Numbered from the stretch's first letter, positions 17,327 through 28,939 are shown. The stretch is 64,000 nt of DNA from Actinomadura barringtoniae (GCF_017573505.1 NZ_JAGEOJ010000009.1:62001-126000); one strand, 5' to 3'. The notes: generated by a model not told the origin, from the letters alone. A program made the numbers and translations.

Positions 17327-18271
17327 TCAGTCGAGCCGGACGCGCGGATCCAGGAAGGAGTAGGCGATGTCCACCAGCAGGTTGGCCACGACCACGCACA
17401 GCGCGACCAGCATGATGGCGCCGAGGATCACCGGGGCGTCGCCCACGCTGATGGACTGGACGATGAGCTGGCCCAGGCCCTGCAGGCCGAACACCTTCTC
17501 GGTGACGATCGTGCTGCCGATGAGCACGCCGACGTCCACGCCGAACTGCGTCACCACGGGCGTGAGCGCGGCGCGCAGCCCGTGCCGGTAGATGACGCGG
17601 CGTTCCGACAGGCCCTTGGAGCGGGCGGTGCGGATGTAGTCCTCGCCGAGGACGTCCAGCATCGATCCTCGTGTCAGCCGGGCATAGCCGGCGACCAGCA
17701 GGAACGCCAACGCGAGCCAGGGCAGGATCATCCGCTTCAGGAAGTGCTCCTGCATGGGCGGGCCGGGTTCGAACAGGTGGATCCCGGCGTCGCCGAACTT
17801 GCTGAAGAAGACGTACAGCATCAGCAGGCCGACCACGAACGCGGGCATCGACAGCCCGACGAGCACGAACAGCGTCGAGACGCGGTCCAGGAAGCCGCGG
17901 GCGCGGGTCGCGCTCACCACTCCGATCAGCACGCCGCCCACCAGCCAGATCACCGAGGCGCCCAGCACCAGGATCGCGGTGGTCTGGAGCCGGTCGGTGA
18001 TCATCGAGGAGACCTTCGTCTGGTAGACGTAGGACATCCCGAGGTCGCCCTTGGCCAGCCGGCCGAGATACTCCCCGTACTGAACGATCAGGGGCTTGTC
18101 CAGGCCGAGGTTGTGCCGGATCTGCGCGAGGTTGTCGGCGGTCGCACGCGGGCCTCCGATGACGCGCTCGGGGTGCCCGGAGGCGACGAAGATGCAGAAG
18201 AACACGGCCGTGGACACCAGCCACAGCACCACGACGCCGAACAGCAGCCGCCGGATGATGAAACGGATCAT
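17327..18271 (-). CDS. Oligopeptide ABC transporter permease (DppB/OppB type), operon 1
   Basis: 314-residue inner-membrane permease of a peptide importer. It has an N-terminal helix (IRRLLFGVVVLWLVST), about five more helices and the EAA-type cytoplasmic loop EDYIRTARSKGLSERRVIYRHGLRAAL that contacts the ATPases, and ends with the family's SFLDPRVRLD. It is the last gene of SBP-oppD-oppF-dppC-dppB and starts inside the dppC stop (ATGA). Very similar to the DppB-type protein at 42653-43597. Substrate range beyond peptides cannot be told. Confidence 0.95.
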   Translation of the reverse strand: MIRFIIRRLLFGVVVLWLVSTAVFFCIFVASGHPERVIGGPRATADNLAQIRHNLGLDKPLIVQYGEYLGRLAKGDLGMSYVYQTKVSSMITDRLQTTAILVLGASVIWLVGGVLIGVVSATRARGFLDRVSTLFVLVGLSMPAFVVGLLMLYVFFSKFGDAGIHLFEPGPPMQEHFLKRMILPWLALAFLLVAGYARLTRGSMLDVLGEDYIRTARSKGLSERRVIYRHGLRAALTPVVTQFGVDVGVLIGSTIVTEKVFGLQGLGQLIVQSISVGDAPVILGAIMLVALCVVVANLLVDIAYSFLDPRVRLD

Positions 18272-19239
18272 TTCTTGGCCTTCTTCCGCTTCCGCATGAA
18301 CAGCCGTTCGGTCCTCGGGTCGAAGGCGTCGCGGACACCGTCACCGAGGATGTTGAAGGAGAAGGTCGTCAGCAGCAGCAGGGCCGCCGGGACGAACAGG
18401 AACCACCACGCGGTGCGGTAGTAGTCCTGCGCCTCGCTCAGCATGCTGCCCCAGCTCGGCGTGGAGGGGTCCACGCCGGCGCCCAGGTAGGACAGCACCG
18501 ACTCGAACACGATCGCCTGCGGGATCAGCAGCGTGGCCAGCACGGTCACCGGCGCGATCAGGTTCGGCAGGATGTCGACGACCATGATGCGCATCTTGCT
18601 GGAGCCGACCGACCGTGCCGCCTCGATGTACTCCTTCTCCCGGATGGAGATCACCTGGCCGCGGACCACCCGGGCCATCGCGGCGAAGGAGAAGAAGCTG
18701 ATGACGAAGATGGTCAGCGGGACGCTGGCGCCGAAGGTGACGGCCACCAGGATGGCGACCAGCACGTACGGGAACGACAGCAGGATGTCCAGGAAGCGGG
18801 CCAGCACGCCGTCGACCCAGCCGGCCAGGAAGCCCGACAGGACGCCCACCGCCACGCCGAACACCGTGGCGAGCAGGGTGGAGCTGAGCCCGACCAGGAG
18901 CGACACGCGGGCGCCGTAGATGGCGCGGACCAGCACGTCGCGTCCGATCGAGTCGGCGCCGAGCCAGAACTCGCCGTTCGGGCCCACCGGCTGGCCGTTC
19001 TCGTCGACGCCGGTCTTGGGGTAGGTCTGGTGGTAGTTGTGGCCGGTCCAGTGCGCCCACAGCGGCGCCGAGAGCGCCAGGAGCATCATCAGGAAGACGA
19101 TCACGAGGGAGACCATCGCCAGGCGGTCCTGGCGTAGCCGGGCGTACGCCAGGCGCAGCGGGCTGCGGCCCTCGATCTGCCTGCCGGTCGGTTCGACGTC
19201 GGCCGGAACGACCTCGGCCTGTGCTTCTGCGAGGCTCAT
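18268..19239 (-). CDS. Oligopeptide ABC transporter permease (DppC/OppC type), operon 1
   Basis: 323-residue second permease subunit. A cytoplasmic N-terminus with RLAYARLRQDRLAMVSL precedes six membrane helices, a characteristic extracytoplasmic insert (WLGADSIGRDVLVRAIYGARVSL) and the EAA loop KEYIEAARSVGSSKMRI. The tail is Lys/Arg-rich (RKRKKAKK). ATG 19239 follows GGAGGTG at 5 nt; the stop of oppF overlaps it as ATGA. Pairs with the DppB-type permease. Closest relative here is 43605-44567. Confidence 0.95.
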   Translation of the reverse strand: MSLAEAQAEVVPADVEPTGRQIEGRSPLRLAYARLRQDRLAMVSLVIVFLMMLLALSAPLWAHWTGHNYHQTYPKTGVDENGQPVGPNGEFWLGADSIGRDVLVRAIYGARVSLLVGLSSTLLATVFGVAVGVLSGFLAGWVDGVLARFLDILLSFPYVLVAILVAVTFGASVPLTIFVISFFSFAAMARVVRGQVISIREKEYIEAARSVGSSKMRIMVVDILPNLIAPVTVLATLLIPQAIVFESVLSYLGAGVDPSTPSWGSMLSEAQDYYRTAWWFLFVPAALLLLTTFSFNILGDGVRDAFDPRTERLFMRKRKKAKK

Positions 19240-20312
19240 GTGGACACCTCCGGGAGGACCGGTTCGGTAGAGACCTGCTCGATGGACGCCTGCTCGCGCG
19301 CGAGGCTCTCGCCCGGCTCGACCGGGAAGTGGCAGGCGGTCAGGTGGTCGGCCGGGTCGCCCTCGCGGGCGATCAGCTCCGGCTCCTCCTCCACGCACTG
19401 CTCCTTGGCCTTCGGGCAGCGCGGATGGAACCGGCAGCCGGACGGCGGGTCGATCGGCGATGGGACGTCGCCGATCAGCACGATCCGCTCGGCGCGTTCG
19501 GCCTCGTCGGGATCGGGGATCGACTCGGCCGACAGGAGCGCGGCCGTATAGGGGTGACGCGGGGCGCCGTAGAGCGTCTCGGCCTCCGCCAGCTCGGCGG
19601 TGCGGCCCAGGTACATCACGGCGATCCGGTCGCTGACGTGGCGGACGACCGACAGGTCGTGCGCGATGAACACGTACGTCAGCCCCAGCTCGTCCTGCAG
19701 GTCCTCGAGCAGGTTGATGACCTGCGCCTGGATCGACACGTCCAGCGCCGACACCGGCTCGTCGCAGACGATGACCTTCGGCTTCAGCGCGAGCGCGCGG
19801 GCGACGCCGATGCGCTGGCGCTGGCCGCCGGAGAACTCGGCGGGGAACCGGTTGTAGTGCTCGGGGTTCAGCCCGACCAGTTCCATCAGCTCCTGCACGC
19901 GCTTCTTGCGGTCGGCGCCGTCGGCGATGCCGTGCACGGCGAACGGGTCGCCGATGATGGAGCCGACGCGGCGGCGCGGGTTCAGCGAGCCGTACGGGTC
20001 CTGGAAGATCATCTGCACGTCGCGGCGGAACGCCTTCAGATCACGCGCCGAGAACTTGGTGATGTCCCGGCCCTCGTAGGTGATCCGGCCCCTGGTCACC
20101 GGGTGCAGGCCCGTGATGCAGCGCGCGAGGGTCGACTTGCCGCAGCCCGACTCCCCCACGATGCCGAGGGTCTCGCCGCGGCGCACCTGGAGGTCGACGC
20201 CGTCCACGGCGTGGACGCGCGCGATCTCCTTCTTGAAGACGATCCCCTGCTTGATGGGGAAGTGCTTGTAGACGCCCTCGACCGAGACCAGGACGTCGGG
20301 ATCGGTGCTCAT
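19236..20312 (-). CDS. Oligopeptide ABC transporter ATP-binding protein (OppF/DppF type), operon 1
   Basis: 358-residue ATPase. Walker A GESGCGKS, signature FSGGQRQRIGVARAL, Walker B VIVCDEPVSALD and the His of FIAHDLSVV are present. The C-terminal oligopeptide/dipeptide domain carries CRFHPRCPKAKEQC, the Cys pattern of the Fe-S-binding region in Opp ATPases. GAGGAGG lies upstream of ATG 20312, which overlaps the oppD stop. Nearly the same sequence as OppF of operon 3 over the whole nucleotide-binding domain. Confidence 0.95.
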   Translation of the reverse strand: MSTDPDVLVSVEGVYKHFPIKQGIVFKKEIARVHAVDGVDLQVRRGETLGIVGESGCGKSTLARCITGLHPVTRGRITYEGRDITKFSARDLKAFRRDVQMIFQDPYGSLNPRRRVGSIIGDPFAVHGIADGADRKKRVQELMELVGLNPEHYNRFPAEFSGGQRQRIGVARALALKPKVIVCDEPVSALDVSIQAQVINLLEDLQDELGLTYVFIAHDLSVVRHVSDRIAVMYLGRTAELAEAETLYGAPRHPYTAALLSAESIPDPDEAERAERIVLIGDVPSPIDPPSGCRFHPRCPKAKEQCVEEEPELIAREGDPADHLTACHFPVEPGESLAREQASIEQVSTEPVLPEVST

Positions 20313-21505
20313 TCCGTTCCCTCCTCGTTCGGCTCGGCCTGCGCGGGCGCCTTCGACACGTCGGTCTTGGGAGCGGACGCGTCGGGCGCGTCGGACGCCG
20401 ACGCGTCGGTCTTGGTGACGTCGGTCTTGGGAGCGGGGGTCGCGGCGCCGTTGGCCTTGGGTCCGCCGCCTTCGGTGACGGCGGCCAGGCGCATCTCCTC
20501 CGCGGCAGGGGTCAGCCCGATGGCGTCCCTGGGCAGCCAGCACGCCGACAGGTGCGTGCCGTCGGTCCCGGACTCGTCGGTCGCGACCGCGTGCAGCGGC
20601 GGCGCCTCGGTGCGGCACCGGGCCATGACGTACTCGCAGCGCGGGTGGAAGACGCAGCCCCCCGGGAGGTTGATCAGGCTCGGCGGCTGGCCGGGGATCG
20701 GCTTCAGCCGGGTGCCCTTGGCCCCGGACGCGCCGGGGACCGACTCCAGCAGCCCCTTGGTGTAGGGGTGGTGGGGCCGGTAGTAGAGCGTGCGGCGGTC
20801 GGACTCCTCGGCCGCCTTGCCGCCGTACATCACCAGCACGTCGTCGGCCATGTCGGCGATGACGCCCAGGTCGTGCGTGATCATGATGAGCGCGGTGTCG
20901 AACTCGCGCTGCAGCCGGCGCATCAGGTCCAGGATCTGGGCCTGGACGGTGGCGTCGAGCGCGGTCGTCGGCTCGTCGGCGATGATGAGCTTCGGATGCA
21001 GCGACAGCCCCATCGCGATCATCGCGCGCTGCCGCATGCCGCCGGAGAACTGGTGCGGGTAGTCGTCCACCCGCCGGTCCGGCTGCGGGATGCCGACCAG
21101 GCCGAGCATCTCGATCGCGCGCTTGCGCGCCTCGGCCTTGCTCATCTGCGGCTCGTGCTCGCGGATCATCTCGATGATCTGCCAGCCGACCCGGTAGTGC
21201 GGGTGCAGGCTGGACAGCGGATCCTGGAAGATCATCGCGATCTGCGCGCCGCGGACCCGGCGCATCTCGCGCTCGCCCATGGTGAGCAGGTCCTGGCCGT
21301 CGAAAAGGGCCTCGCCGTCGACGTCCGCGCCGGCGGTGAGGCCCATCAGCGTCTGCACGCTCACGCTCTTACCGGATCCGGACTCGCCGACGATGCCGAG
21401 CGTGCGTCCGGGTTCGACCGTGAACGAGACACCGCGCACCGCCTGCACGATCCCGTCCGCGGTCGGAAAGGAGACCCTCAGGTCCCGTACGTCGAGAAGA
21501 TTCAT
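20309..21505 (-). CDS. Oligopeptide ABC transporter ATP-binding protein (OppD/DppD type), operon 1
   Basis: 398-residue ATPase, with GESGSGKS, FSGGMRQRAMIAMGL, LIIADEPTTALD and ITHDLGVIADM, and the C-terminal Cys segment CVFHPRCEYVMARC. After about residue 335 the chain departs from the family into a low-complexity tail rich in Ala, Asp, Thr and Lys, with PKTDV repeated, encoded by 19-bp direct repeats at 20358-20376 and 20418-20436. The paralogue in operon 3 lacks this tail (345 residues). Start ATG 21505 follows a G-rich Shine-Dalgarno (AAGGGGGG). Works with OppF and the two permeases. Confidence 0.94.
   Translation of the reverse strand: MNLLDVRDLRVSFPTADGIVQAVRGVSFTVEPGRTLGIVGESGSGKSVSVQTLMGLTAGADVDGEALFDGQDLLTMGEREMRRVRGAQIAMIFQDPLSSLHPHYRVGWQIIEMIREHEPQMSKAEARKRAIEMLGLVGIPQPDRRVDDYPHQFSGGMRQRAMIAMGLSLHPKLIIADEPTTALDATVQAQILDLMRRLQREFDTALIMITHDLGVIADMADDVLVMYGGKAAEESDRRTLYYRPHHPYTKGLLESVPGASGAKGTRLKPIPGQPPSLINLPGGCVFHPRCEYVMARCRTEAPPLHAVATDESGTDGTHLSACWLPRDAIGLTPAAEEMRLAAVTEGGGPKANGAATPAPKTDVTKTDASASDAPDASAPKTDVSKAPAQAEPNEEGTE
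20358..20436 (-). repeat. Direct repeats encoding the OppD1 C-terminal tail
   Basis: A 19-bp unit (ACGTCGGTCTTGGGAGCGG on the plus strand) occurs at 20358-20376 and 20418-20436, with a partial third copy (GCGTCGGTCTTGG) near 20403. It lies in frame inside oppD. Confidence 0.8.
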
Positions 21506-21534
21506 CGTCCCCCCTTCGTCATTGGGCGCCCGAC

Positions 21535-21566
21535 GGCCGGGCGAGCCCCGTGGGACTCACCCGGCC
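21535..21566 (-). promoter_or_regulatory. Intergenic hairpin between binding-protein gene and oppD, operon 1
   Basis: GC-rich stem (21535-21545 with 21556-21566, one mismatch) 15 nt past the stop of the binding-protein gene. Likely a 3'-end stabiliser or partial terminator that makes the binding protein more abundant than the transporter. Equivalent hairpins occur in the other two operons. Confidence 0.6.
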
Positions 21567-21580
21567 TCGGCCGCGATCGG

Positions 21581-23371
21581 TCAGGAGGACAGCCAGATCT
21601 TGCTGAAGTCGTAGGCCTGGTTGGCCGCGATGAACTCAGCGTTCTTGGTCCGCTTGGACTTGTAGATCGGGTACTTCTGCGCCATGAACGGGATCACCGC
21701 GGCGTCGTCCATGATCTTGACGTCGGCCTGGTGCCAGTACGAGGCGATCTGGTTCTCGTCGATGCTCTGCAGCGCCTGGTCGATGAGCTTGCCGACCTCG
21801 GGGTTGCTGTAGCCGCCGTAGTCGCTGGAGTTCTGACCGTAGGTGCGGCCGTCGAACAGCGGCTGGATCAGCGTGCGGCCGTTCGGCCCGTACCAGTCGG
21901 GAATCCAGCCGGGGGCCGCGATGTCCCACTTACCGGCCTTGGCGTTGGCCGGGGTGACCAGCGACTCGCCGTAGAAGTTGCCGTTGGTGTCGGGCGCGGT
22001 CTGCGCGGTCACGCCACAGGCGGCCAGGTTCTGCTTGACCGACTCGGCGATCTTCGGGTGGTTGCTGCTGACCCGGTACGGGAACTTCAGCGTGAGACCC
22101 TTGGGGTAGCCAGCCGCCGCCAGCAGCGACTTGCACTTGGCGGGGTCGCCCGCGTTGCCCGGCGTCGGGTACGGGTTGATCTGCTGGTAGCCCACGTTCT
22201 CCGGCGGGATGATCTGGTTCAGTGGCTCGGCCACGTCGGGCCCGCCGTAGATCTTCACCAGCGCGGTCTTGTCGATCGCGTACTCCAGCGCCTGCCGGAC
22301 GGCCTTCTTGCCCAGCGCCCCGCCGTTGTTCGGGCTGAGGGTGTTGAACACCAGGTACGGGTTGCTCTGCGGCGCCTTCATGATGGCGAAGTTGGGGTCC
22401 TTCGCCGACTTCAGCCGCGGGATCGAGGGGGTCGGCACCGGCTGGTCCCAGGCCAGGTCGGCCGTGCCCTGCTCGAGCTGCTGCTGCACCGCGTCGGGCT
22501 GGTCCTGGCCGAGCGTGACCTGGATCTTGTCGACGTAGGCGGGCCGCTGCGGGTCGCTCGCACCCGACCAGGCCGGGTTGCGGTCGAGCACGATCGTCTT
22601 GTTGGCCGTGTACGAGGTGATCTGGTACGGGCCGTCAGAGACGGTGTGGCTGCGGAACTCCGGGCTGTCGGGGATGTAGGCGTCGTACTCCTTGGGCGCG
22701 GCGCTGCCGAAGCCCATGCTCATGATGTTGAAGAGGTCACCGGCGGGCTGCTTCAGCTTGACGATGATCGTCTTGTCGCCCTGGGCGCTGAGGCCGGAGA
22801 CCTGATGGCCGTTCTGGTAGTCGGCCATCGCCTTGGCGTTCTTGGGGTCGACCTTGGTGTAGCCCTTGCAGTAGGCCTCCATGCCGTCGATGGTCGTGAT
22901 CCAGTAGCCCTGGGCGCCCGACGGGCTCGCCGGGTTGCACAGCCGCTTCCAGCCGCGGATGAAGTCCTCGGCCGTCACCTCGCGCGCGGGCTGGGTGTTC
23001 CACTTGATGCCCGTGCGCATCTTGATGGTGATGGTCTTGCCGTCCGCGCTGATGCCGCCGTTCGCCTTCGTCGGCACCTCGGACGCGGCGTCGGGCTGCA
23101 TCGGGATCGCTTCGGCGAAATTGTTCGAGGACTTGCTGATGAACAGTGTCCGGGCGAACTGACGGGACAGGGCCTGCGAGACGGTGCTGTACCCGGCGGC
23201 CGGGTCGATGTGGTCCGGGTCCGAGGAACCGACGATCTTGAGGGTTCCCCCCTTCTTCGGTGACCCGTCGCCGGAGCCGCTGTCTCCGCCGCTGCCGCCG
23301 CATGCCGCCAGTCCGAAGACCAAGACGGCTGCCCCGGCAATCGCCGTGACACTCGTACGCATGTGCACCAT
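21581..23371 (-). CDS. Peptide-binding lipoprotein (SBP family 5), operon 1
   Basis: 596-residue extracytoplasmic solute-binding protein. A signal peptide with lipobox FGLAAC gives a lipid-anchored Cys, then a Gly/Ser/Asp linker and the family-5 domain (GGTLKIVGSSDPDHIDPA; W-N-T-Q... AEDFIRGWKRL). It captures peptides and hands them to the permeases encoded just downstream. ATG 23371 (GGAGGT upstream) and the in-frame ATG 23362 are both possible. It is a clear paralogue of the proteins at 23559-25340 and 46782-48545, sharing the same Cys pairs and motifs. First gene of the operon; 187 nt upstream are unusually AT-rich for this genome and probably hold its promoter. Confidence 0.95.
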   Translation of the reverse strand: MVHMRTSVTAIAGAAVLVFGLAACGGSGGDSGSGDGSPKKGGTLKIVGSSDPDHIDPAAGYSTVSQALSRQFARTLFISKSSNNFAEAIPMQPDAASEVPTKANGGISADGKTITIKMRTGIKWNTQPAREVTAEDFIRGWKRLCNPASPSGAQGYWITTIDGMEAYCKGYTKVDPKNAKAMADYQNGHQVSGLSAQGDKTIIVKLKQPAGDLFNIMSMGFGSAAPKEYDAYIPDSPEFRSHTVSDGPYQITSYTANKTIVLDRNPAWSGASDPQRPAYVDKIQVTLGQDQPDAVQQQLEQGTADLAWDQPVPTPSIPRLKSAKDPNFAIMKAPQSNPYLVFNTLSPNNGGALGKKAVRQALEYAIDKTALVKIYGGPDVAEPLNQIIPPENVGYQQINPYPTPGNAGDPAKCKSLLAAAGYPKGLTLKFPYRVSSNHPKIAESVKQNLAACGVTAQTAPDTNGNFYGESLVTPANAKAGKWDIAAPGWIPDWYGPNGRTLIQPLFDGRTYGQNSSDYGGYSNPEVGKLIDQALQSIDENQIASYWHQADVKIMDDAAVIPFMAQKYPIYKSKRTKNAEFIAANQAYDFSKIWLSS

Positions 23372-23526
23372 CTGCACCTCCACAACCCAGAACCGGTAGG
23401 AAAACCCCGAGTTGCGGATGAATGTCCTGCGTGCGGCGCCTGTGCACCAGTCCCATGCGCGAGTTGTGATTACGCCGTAGCCTTCGCCACACAAGACCTT
23501 AATGAAAGGGTCCCTCACGGACCGGT

Positions 23527-23545
23527 TTCTCAGACTGTTCTCAGA
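23527..23545. repeat. TTCTCAGA direct repeats upstream of operon 1
   Basis: Two copies of TTCTCAGA (23527-23534, 23538-23545) spaced by 3 nt, giving an 11-bp period. They lie in the AT-richer spacer between the two binding-protein genes and could be a regulator site. Confidence 0.4.
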
Positions 23546-23558
23546 ATGAGGCCGATCT

Positions 23559-25340
23559 TCAGCCGCCCAGGCGCACCTTGGTGTAGTCGTAAGCCTGGAT
23601 CGTCGGAATGAACATCGCGTTACGGATGCGGTTCGAGTGGTAGATGGCGAAGTTGGGGTTGAGGAACGGGACCACCGCGGCGTCGTCCATGATCTGCCGG
23701 TCGGCGCGATGCCACAGGTCAGCGGCCTTGCCCTGGTCCTGCGCCTCGAGCGCCTGATCGATCAGGCCGTTGACGGCCGGGTTGTCGTAGGCTCCGTAGT
23801 TCGTGGAGTTCTGGCCGTAGGTCCGGCCGTCGAACAACGGCTGGATCACGGAACGGCCGTTGTTTCCATACCAGTCCGGGCTCCAGTTCGGCGCCGCGAC
23901 GTCCCACTTTCCCTCGCGCGCGGCGGCCGGTGACACCAGGCTCTTTCCGTAGAAGTCGCCGCTGCTGTCGGGAGTGATCTGCGCGTTGACGCCGCACGAG
24001 CGCAGGTTCGCCTGGACCGACTGTGCGACCTTCGGGCTGTTCCCGCTCACCCGGAACGGGAACTTCAGCGTGAGCGCGGGGTGCCCGGCGGCGGCGAGCA
24101 GCGCCTTGCACTTGGCGGCGTCGCCCTGGTCGCCGGGCGTGCCGTAGGTGTCGTACTTCTGGTAGCCGACGTTGCCGGGCGGGATGACCTGGTTGAGCGG
24201 CTCGGCGACGTCCGGACCGCCGTAGATCTTCACCAGCGCGGACTTGTCGATCGCGTACTCGATCGCCTGGCGGACCCGCTTGTCGGCGAGCGCCTTGCCG
24301 TTGTTCGGGCTCTGGCTGTTGAAGACCAGGAACGGGCTGATGCTCGGCGAGCGGCGGATGGCGAACCGGTCGTCCTTGGCCGACTTCAGCCGCGAGATCG
24401 CGGCGGTCGGCACGGGCGAGTCGAGCGCGAGGTCGGCGGTGCCCTGCTCCAGCTGCTGCTGTACGGCGTCCGGCGAGTCCTGCCCGAGGTTGATCTGGAT
24501 CGCGTCGACGTAGGCGGGCCTGAGCGGGTCCGAGGCGCCCTTCCAGGCGGGGTTGCGGCCGAGCGTGATGGTCCGGTTCGGCGAGTAGCCGGTGATCTCG
24601 TACGGGCCGTCCGACAGCGTGTGCGTGCGGAACTCCTGCCCGTCGGGAACGTACTGGTCGTACTCCTTGGGCGCCGCGGAGGCGAACTGCAGGGCGAGGA
24701 TGTTCAGCATGTCGCCGGCGGGACGGGTGAGCTTGACGACCAGGGTCCTGTCGTCCTTGGCCTTCAGCCCGTCGATGTCGTGGCCGTTCTGGTAGCCCGC
24801 CATCGCCGCCGCGTTCTTGGCGTCCACCTTGCCGTAGGCCTTGCAGTAGGCGTCCATGCCGAGAATGGTCGAGCGGTAGTAGCCCTGGCCGCCCGAGGGC
24901 GAGGCCGGGTTGCACAGCCGTTTCAGGCCACGCACGTAGTCGCCCGCGGTGACCTCCCGCGCGGGCTTGCTGTTCCAGGTGACGCCGCTGCGCAGCTTGA
25001 TGGTGTAGGTCTTGCCGTCCGCGCTGATGCCGCCGTTGTCCTTGGTCGGCACCTCGGCGGCGACGTCGGCCTGGATCGGGATGGTCTCCTCGAAGGTGTT
25101 CGAGGACCGGGTGAGGAACAGCGGGCGCGCGAACGTCCTCGTCAGCGCGAGCGAGGCGAAGGTGTAGCCGCTGGCGGGGTCGAGGTGGTCCGGGTCGGAG
25201 GAGCCGACGATCCGGAGCGTGCCGCCCCGGCCGTCCTTGCCGCCTCCGTCGTCACCGCCGCCCCCGCAGCCGGCCAGCGACGCCGCGAGGATCCCCGCGA
25301 TCGCCCCGGCCGTGACGACGAACCTGGACCTGCACACCAT
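23559..25340 (-). CDS. Orphan peptide-binding lipoprotein (SBP family 5)
   Basis: 593-residue lipoprotein with signal peptide and lipobox ASLAGC, then GGGGDDGGGKDGRGG linker and a family-5 binding domain strongly similar to the proteins of operons 1 and 3 (RIVGSSDPDHLDPASGY; CNPASPSGGQGYY). ATG 25340 has GGGAGGAC upstream. It has no transporter genes of its own: a terminator hairpin (25461-25487) cuts it off from operon 2, and it lies 187 nt ahead of operon 1. It probably broadens the substrate range of transporter 1, or arose by tandem duplication. Confidence 0.93.
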   Translation of the reverse strand: MVCRSRFVVTAGAIAGILAASLAGCGGGGDDGGGKDGRGGTLRIVGSSDPDHLDPASGYTFASLALTRTFARPLFLTRSSNTFEETIPIQADVAAEVPTKDNGGISADGKTYTIKLRSGVTWNSKPAREVTAGDYVRGLKRLCNPASPSGGQGYYRSTILGMDAYCKAYGKVDAKNAAAMAGYQNGHDIDGLKAKDDRTLVVKLTRPAGDMLNILALQFASAAPKEYDQYVPDGQEFRTHTLSDGPYEITGYSPNRTITLGRNPAWKGASDPLRPAYVDAIQINLGQDSPDAVQQQLEQGTADLALDSPVPTAAISRLKSAKDDRFAIRRSPSISPFLVFNSQSPNNGKALADKRVRQAIEYAIDKSALVKIYGGPDVAEPLNQVIPPGNVGYQKYDTYGTPGDQGDAAKCKALLAAAGHPALTLKFPFRVSGNSPKVAQSVQANLRSCGVNAQITPDSSGDFYGKSLVSPAAAREGKWDVAAPNWSPDWYGNNGRSVIQPLFDGRTYGQNSTNYGAYDNPAVNGLIDQALEAQDQGKAADLWHRADRQIMDDAAVVPFLNPNFAIYHSNRIRNAMFIPTIQAYDYTKVRLGG

Positions 25341-25460
25341 CCGCGTCCTCCCGGCTGCCTTGAGTCACCTCATATCCGGAAGACCTTGCAAGGCCGGGAA
25401 GGCTGGCGCCATACGGCTTGGAGGATCGTGACCGAAGCTATATCGGCCGGGAACGCGAGA

Positions 25461-25487
25461 GCCCGCGCGGAACGCGTCCGCGCGGGC
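25461..25487 (-). terminator. Terminator hairpin after oligopeptide operon 2
   Basis: Perfect 11-bp stem GCCCGCGCGGA/TCCGCGCGGGC with a 5-nt loop, past the OppF stop at 25544. No clear T tail. The rest of 25341-25543 shows nothing beyond the start region of the orphan lipoprotein gene. Confidence 0.7.
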
Positions 25488-25543
25488 CGGTCACCTGCCG
25501 CCGGGAGGCGATGAGGTGCTCGTGTTACTGCTGGTGAACGCCG

Positions 25544-26710
<1,167 letters not shown>

Positions 26711-26756
26711 GATGTCTCCACGTTCTCGATCGGGGAGGCTCCCCCGTTGCTCCCCA

Positions 26757-27847
26757 TCACAGCTTCGGCGCGATCTCGTCGTTCCAGATCTGCCGCCGCG
26801 TCTCGGCGGGCAGGTGGCAGGCGACCTTGTGGCCGGGCGCCGCCTCCCGCAGCTCGGGACGCTCGCTGGTGCTCTTGCCGCCGGTCCTGTCCGCGAACGC
26901 GCAGCGCGGGTTGAACGCGCAGCCCTCCGGCAGGTTGATGAGGCTGGGCGGGGTGCCCTTGATCGGCAGCAGCCGCTCGGTCCGCTCGCGGTCCAGGCGC
27001 GGCATCGACCCGAGCAGCCCCCAGGTGTAGGGGTGCTCGGGCTTGTGGAAGACGTCGTCCACCGAGCCGTACTCCACGCACCGGCCGCCGTACATCACCA
27101 GGATGTCGTCCGACAGCTCGGCGACGACGCCCAGGTCGTGCGTGATCATGATGATCGCGGAGTTGAACTCGCGCTGCAGGTCCCGGAGCAGGTCCAGGAT
27201 CTGCGCCTGCACGGTCACGTCGAGCGCGGTGGTCGGCTCGTCGGCGATCAGCAGCTCGGGGTCGCACGACAACGCCATCGCGATCATCGCGCGCTGGCGC
27301 ATGCCGCCGGAGAACTGGTGCGGGTAGTCGTCCACCCGCATGTCGGGCTTCGGAATGCCCACCCGGCCGAGCATGTCGATCGCGTGCTTGCGCGCGACCT
27401 TCTTGGAGACGTCGTTGTGGATCCGGTACGCCTCGATGATCTGGTGCCCCACCGTGTAGAAGGGGTGCATCGAGGACAGCGGGTCCTGGAAGATCATCGC
27501 CATGTCGCGGCCGCGCAGCTTGCGCACCCGCTCCTCCGACGCGTTCACCAGCTCGGTCTCGCCGAGCCAGATCTCACCGGAGACCTGGGCGTTGCGCCGG
27601 TTGTGCAGGCCGAGAATCCCGAGGCTCGTGACGCTCTTGCCCGAGCCCGACTCGCCGACGATGCCCAGCGTGCGGCCGCGTTCCAGCTCGAACGACAGCC
27701 CGTCCACCGACTTCACCACACCGTCGTCGGTCGGGAAGTGGATGCGCAGGTCGCGCACCTCCAGGTAGGCCGACGGCGGCCGGGAGGCGGCGGCGCCGGC
27801 CGTGCCGCCGTTCAGCGTCTCGGCGCGCCGCGTCTTCTTGTCCGCCA

Positions 27848-27848
<1 letters not shown>
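26757..27848 (-). CDS. Oligopeptide ABC transporter ATP-binding protein (OppD/DppD type), operon 2
   Basis: 363-residue ATPase with GESGSGKS, FSGGMRQRAMIAMAL, LLIADEPTTALD and ITHDLGVVAEL, plus the C-terminal CAFNPRCAFADR segment, which has fewer Cys than its paralogues. Its ATG shares one base with the stop of the permease gene (TGATG). Functions with the OppF-type ATPase after it. Confidence 0.95.
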
Positions 27849-28858
<1,010 letters not shown>

Positions 28859-28876
28859 TTCGTGCGGCGGCGGTCC

Positions 28877-28913
28877 CCGGCCCGGCGCGCCCTGTGGGAC
28901 GGTGCCGGGCCGG
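28877..28913 (-). promoter_or_regulatory. Intergenic hairpin after binding-protein gene, operon 2
   Basis: Perfect 10-bp GC stem (28877-28886 with 28904-28913) and a 17-nt loop between the binding-protein stop and the permease start; counterpart of the hairpins in operons 1 and 3. Confidence 0.55.
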
Positions 28914-28939
28914 AGACCTCTGCCTTCACCTCTTCAGAT

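Noticed and set aside
20552..23263. Long plus-strand frame across oppD and the binding-protein gene of operon 1
   Set aside because: It is antisense to well-supported transporter genes; similar shadows occur opposite dop, arc, the permeases and the other binding-protein genes.
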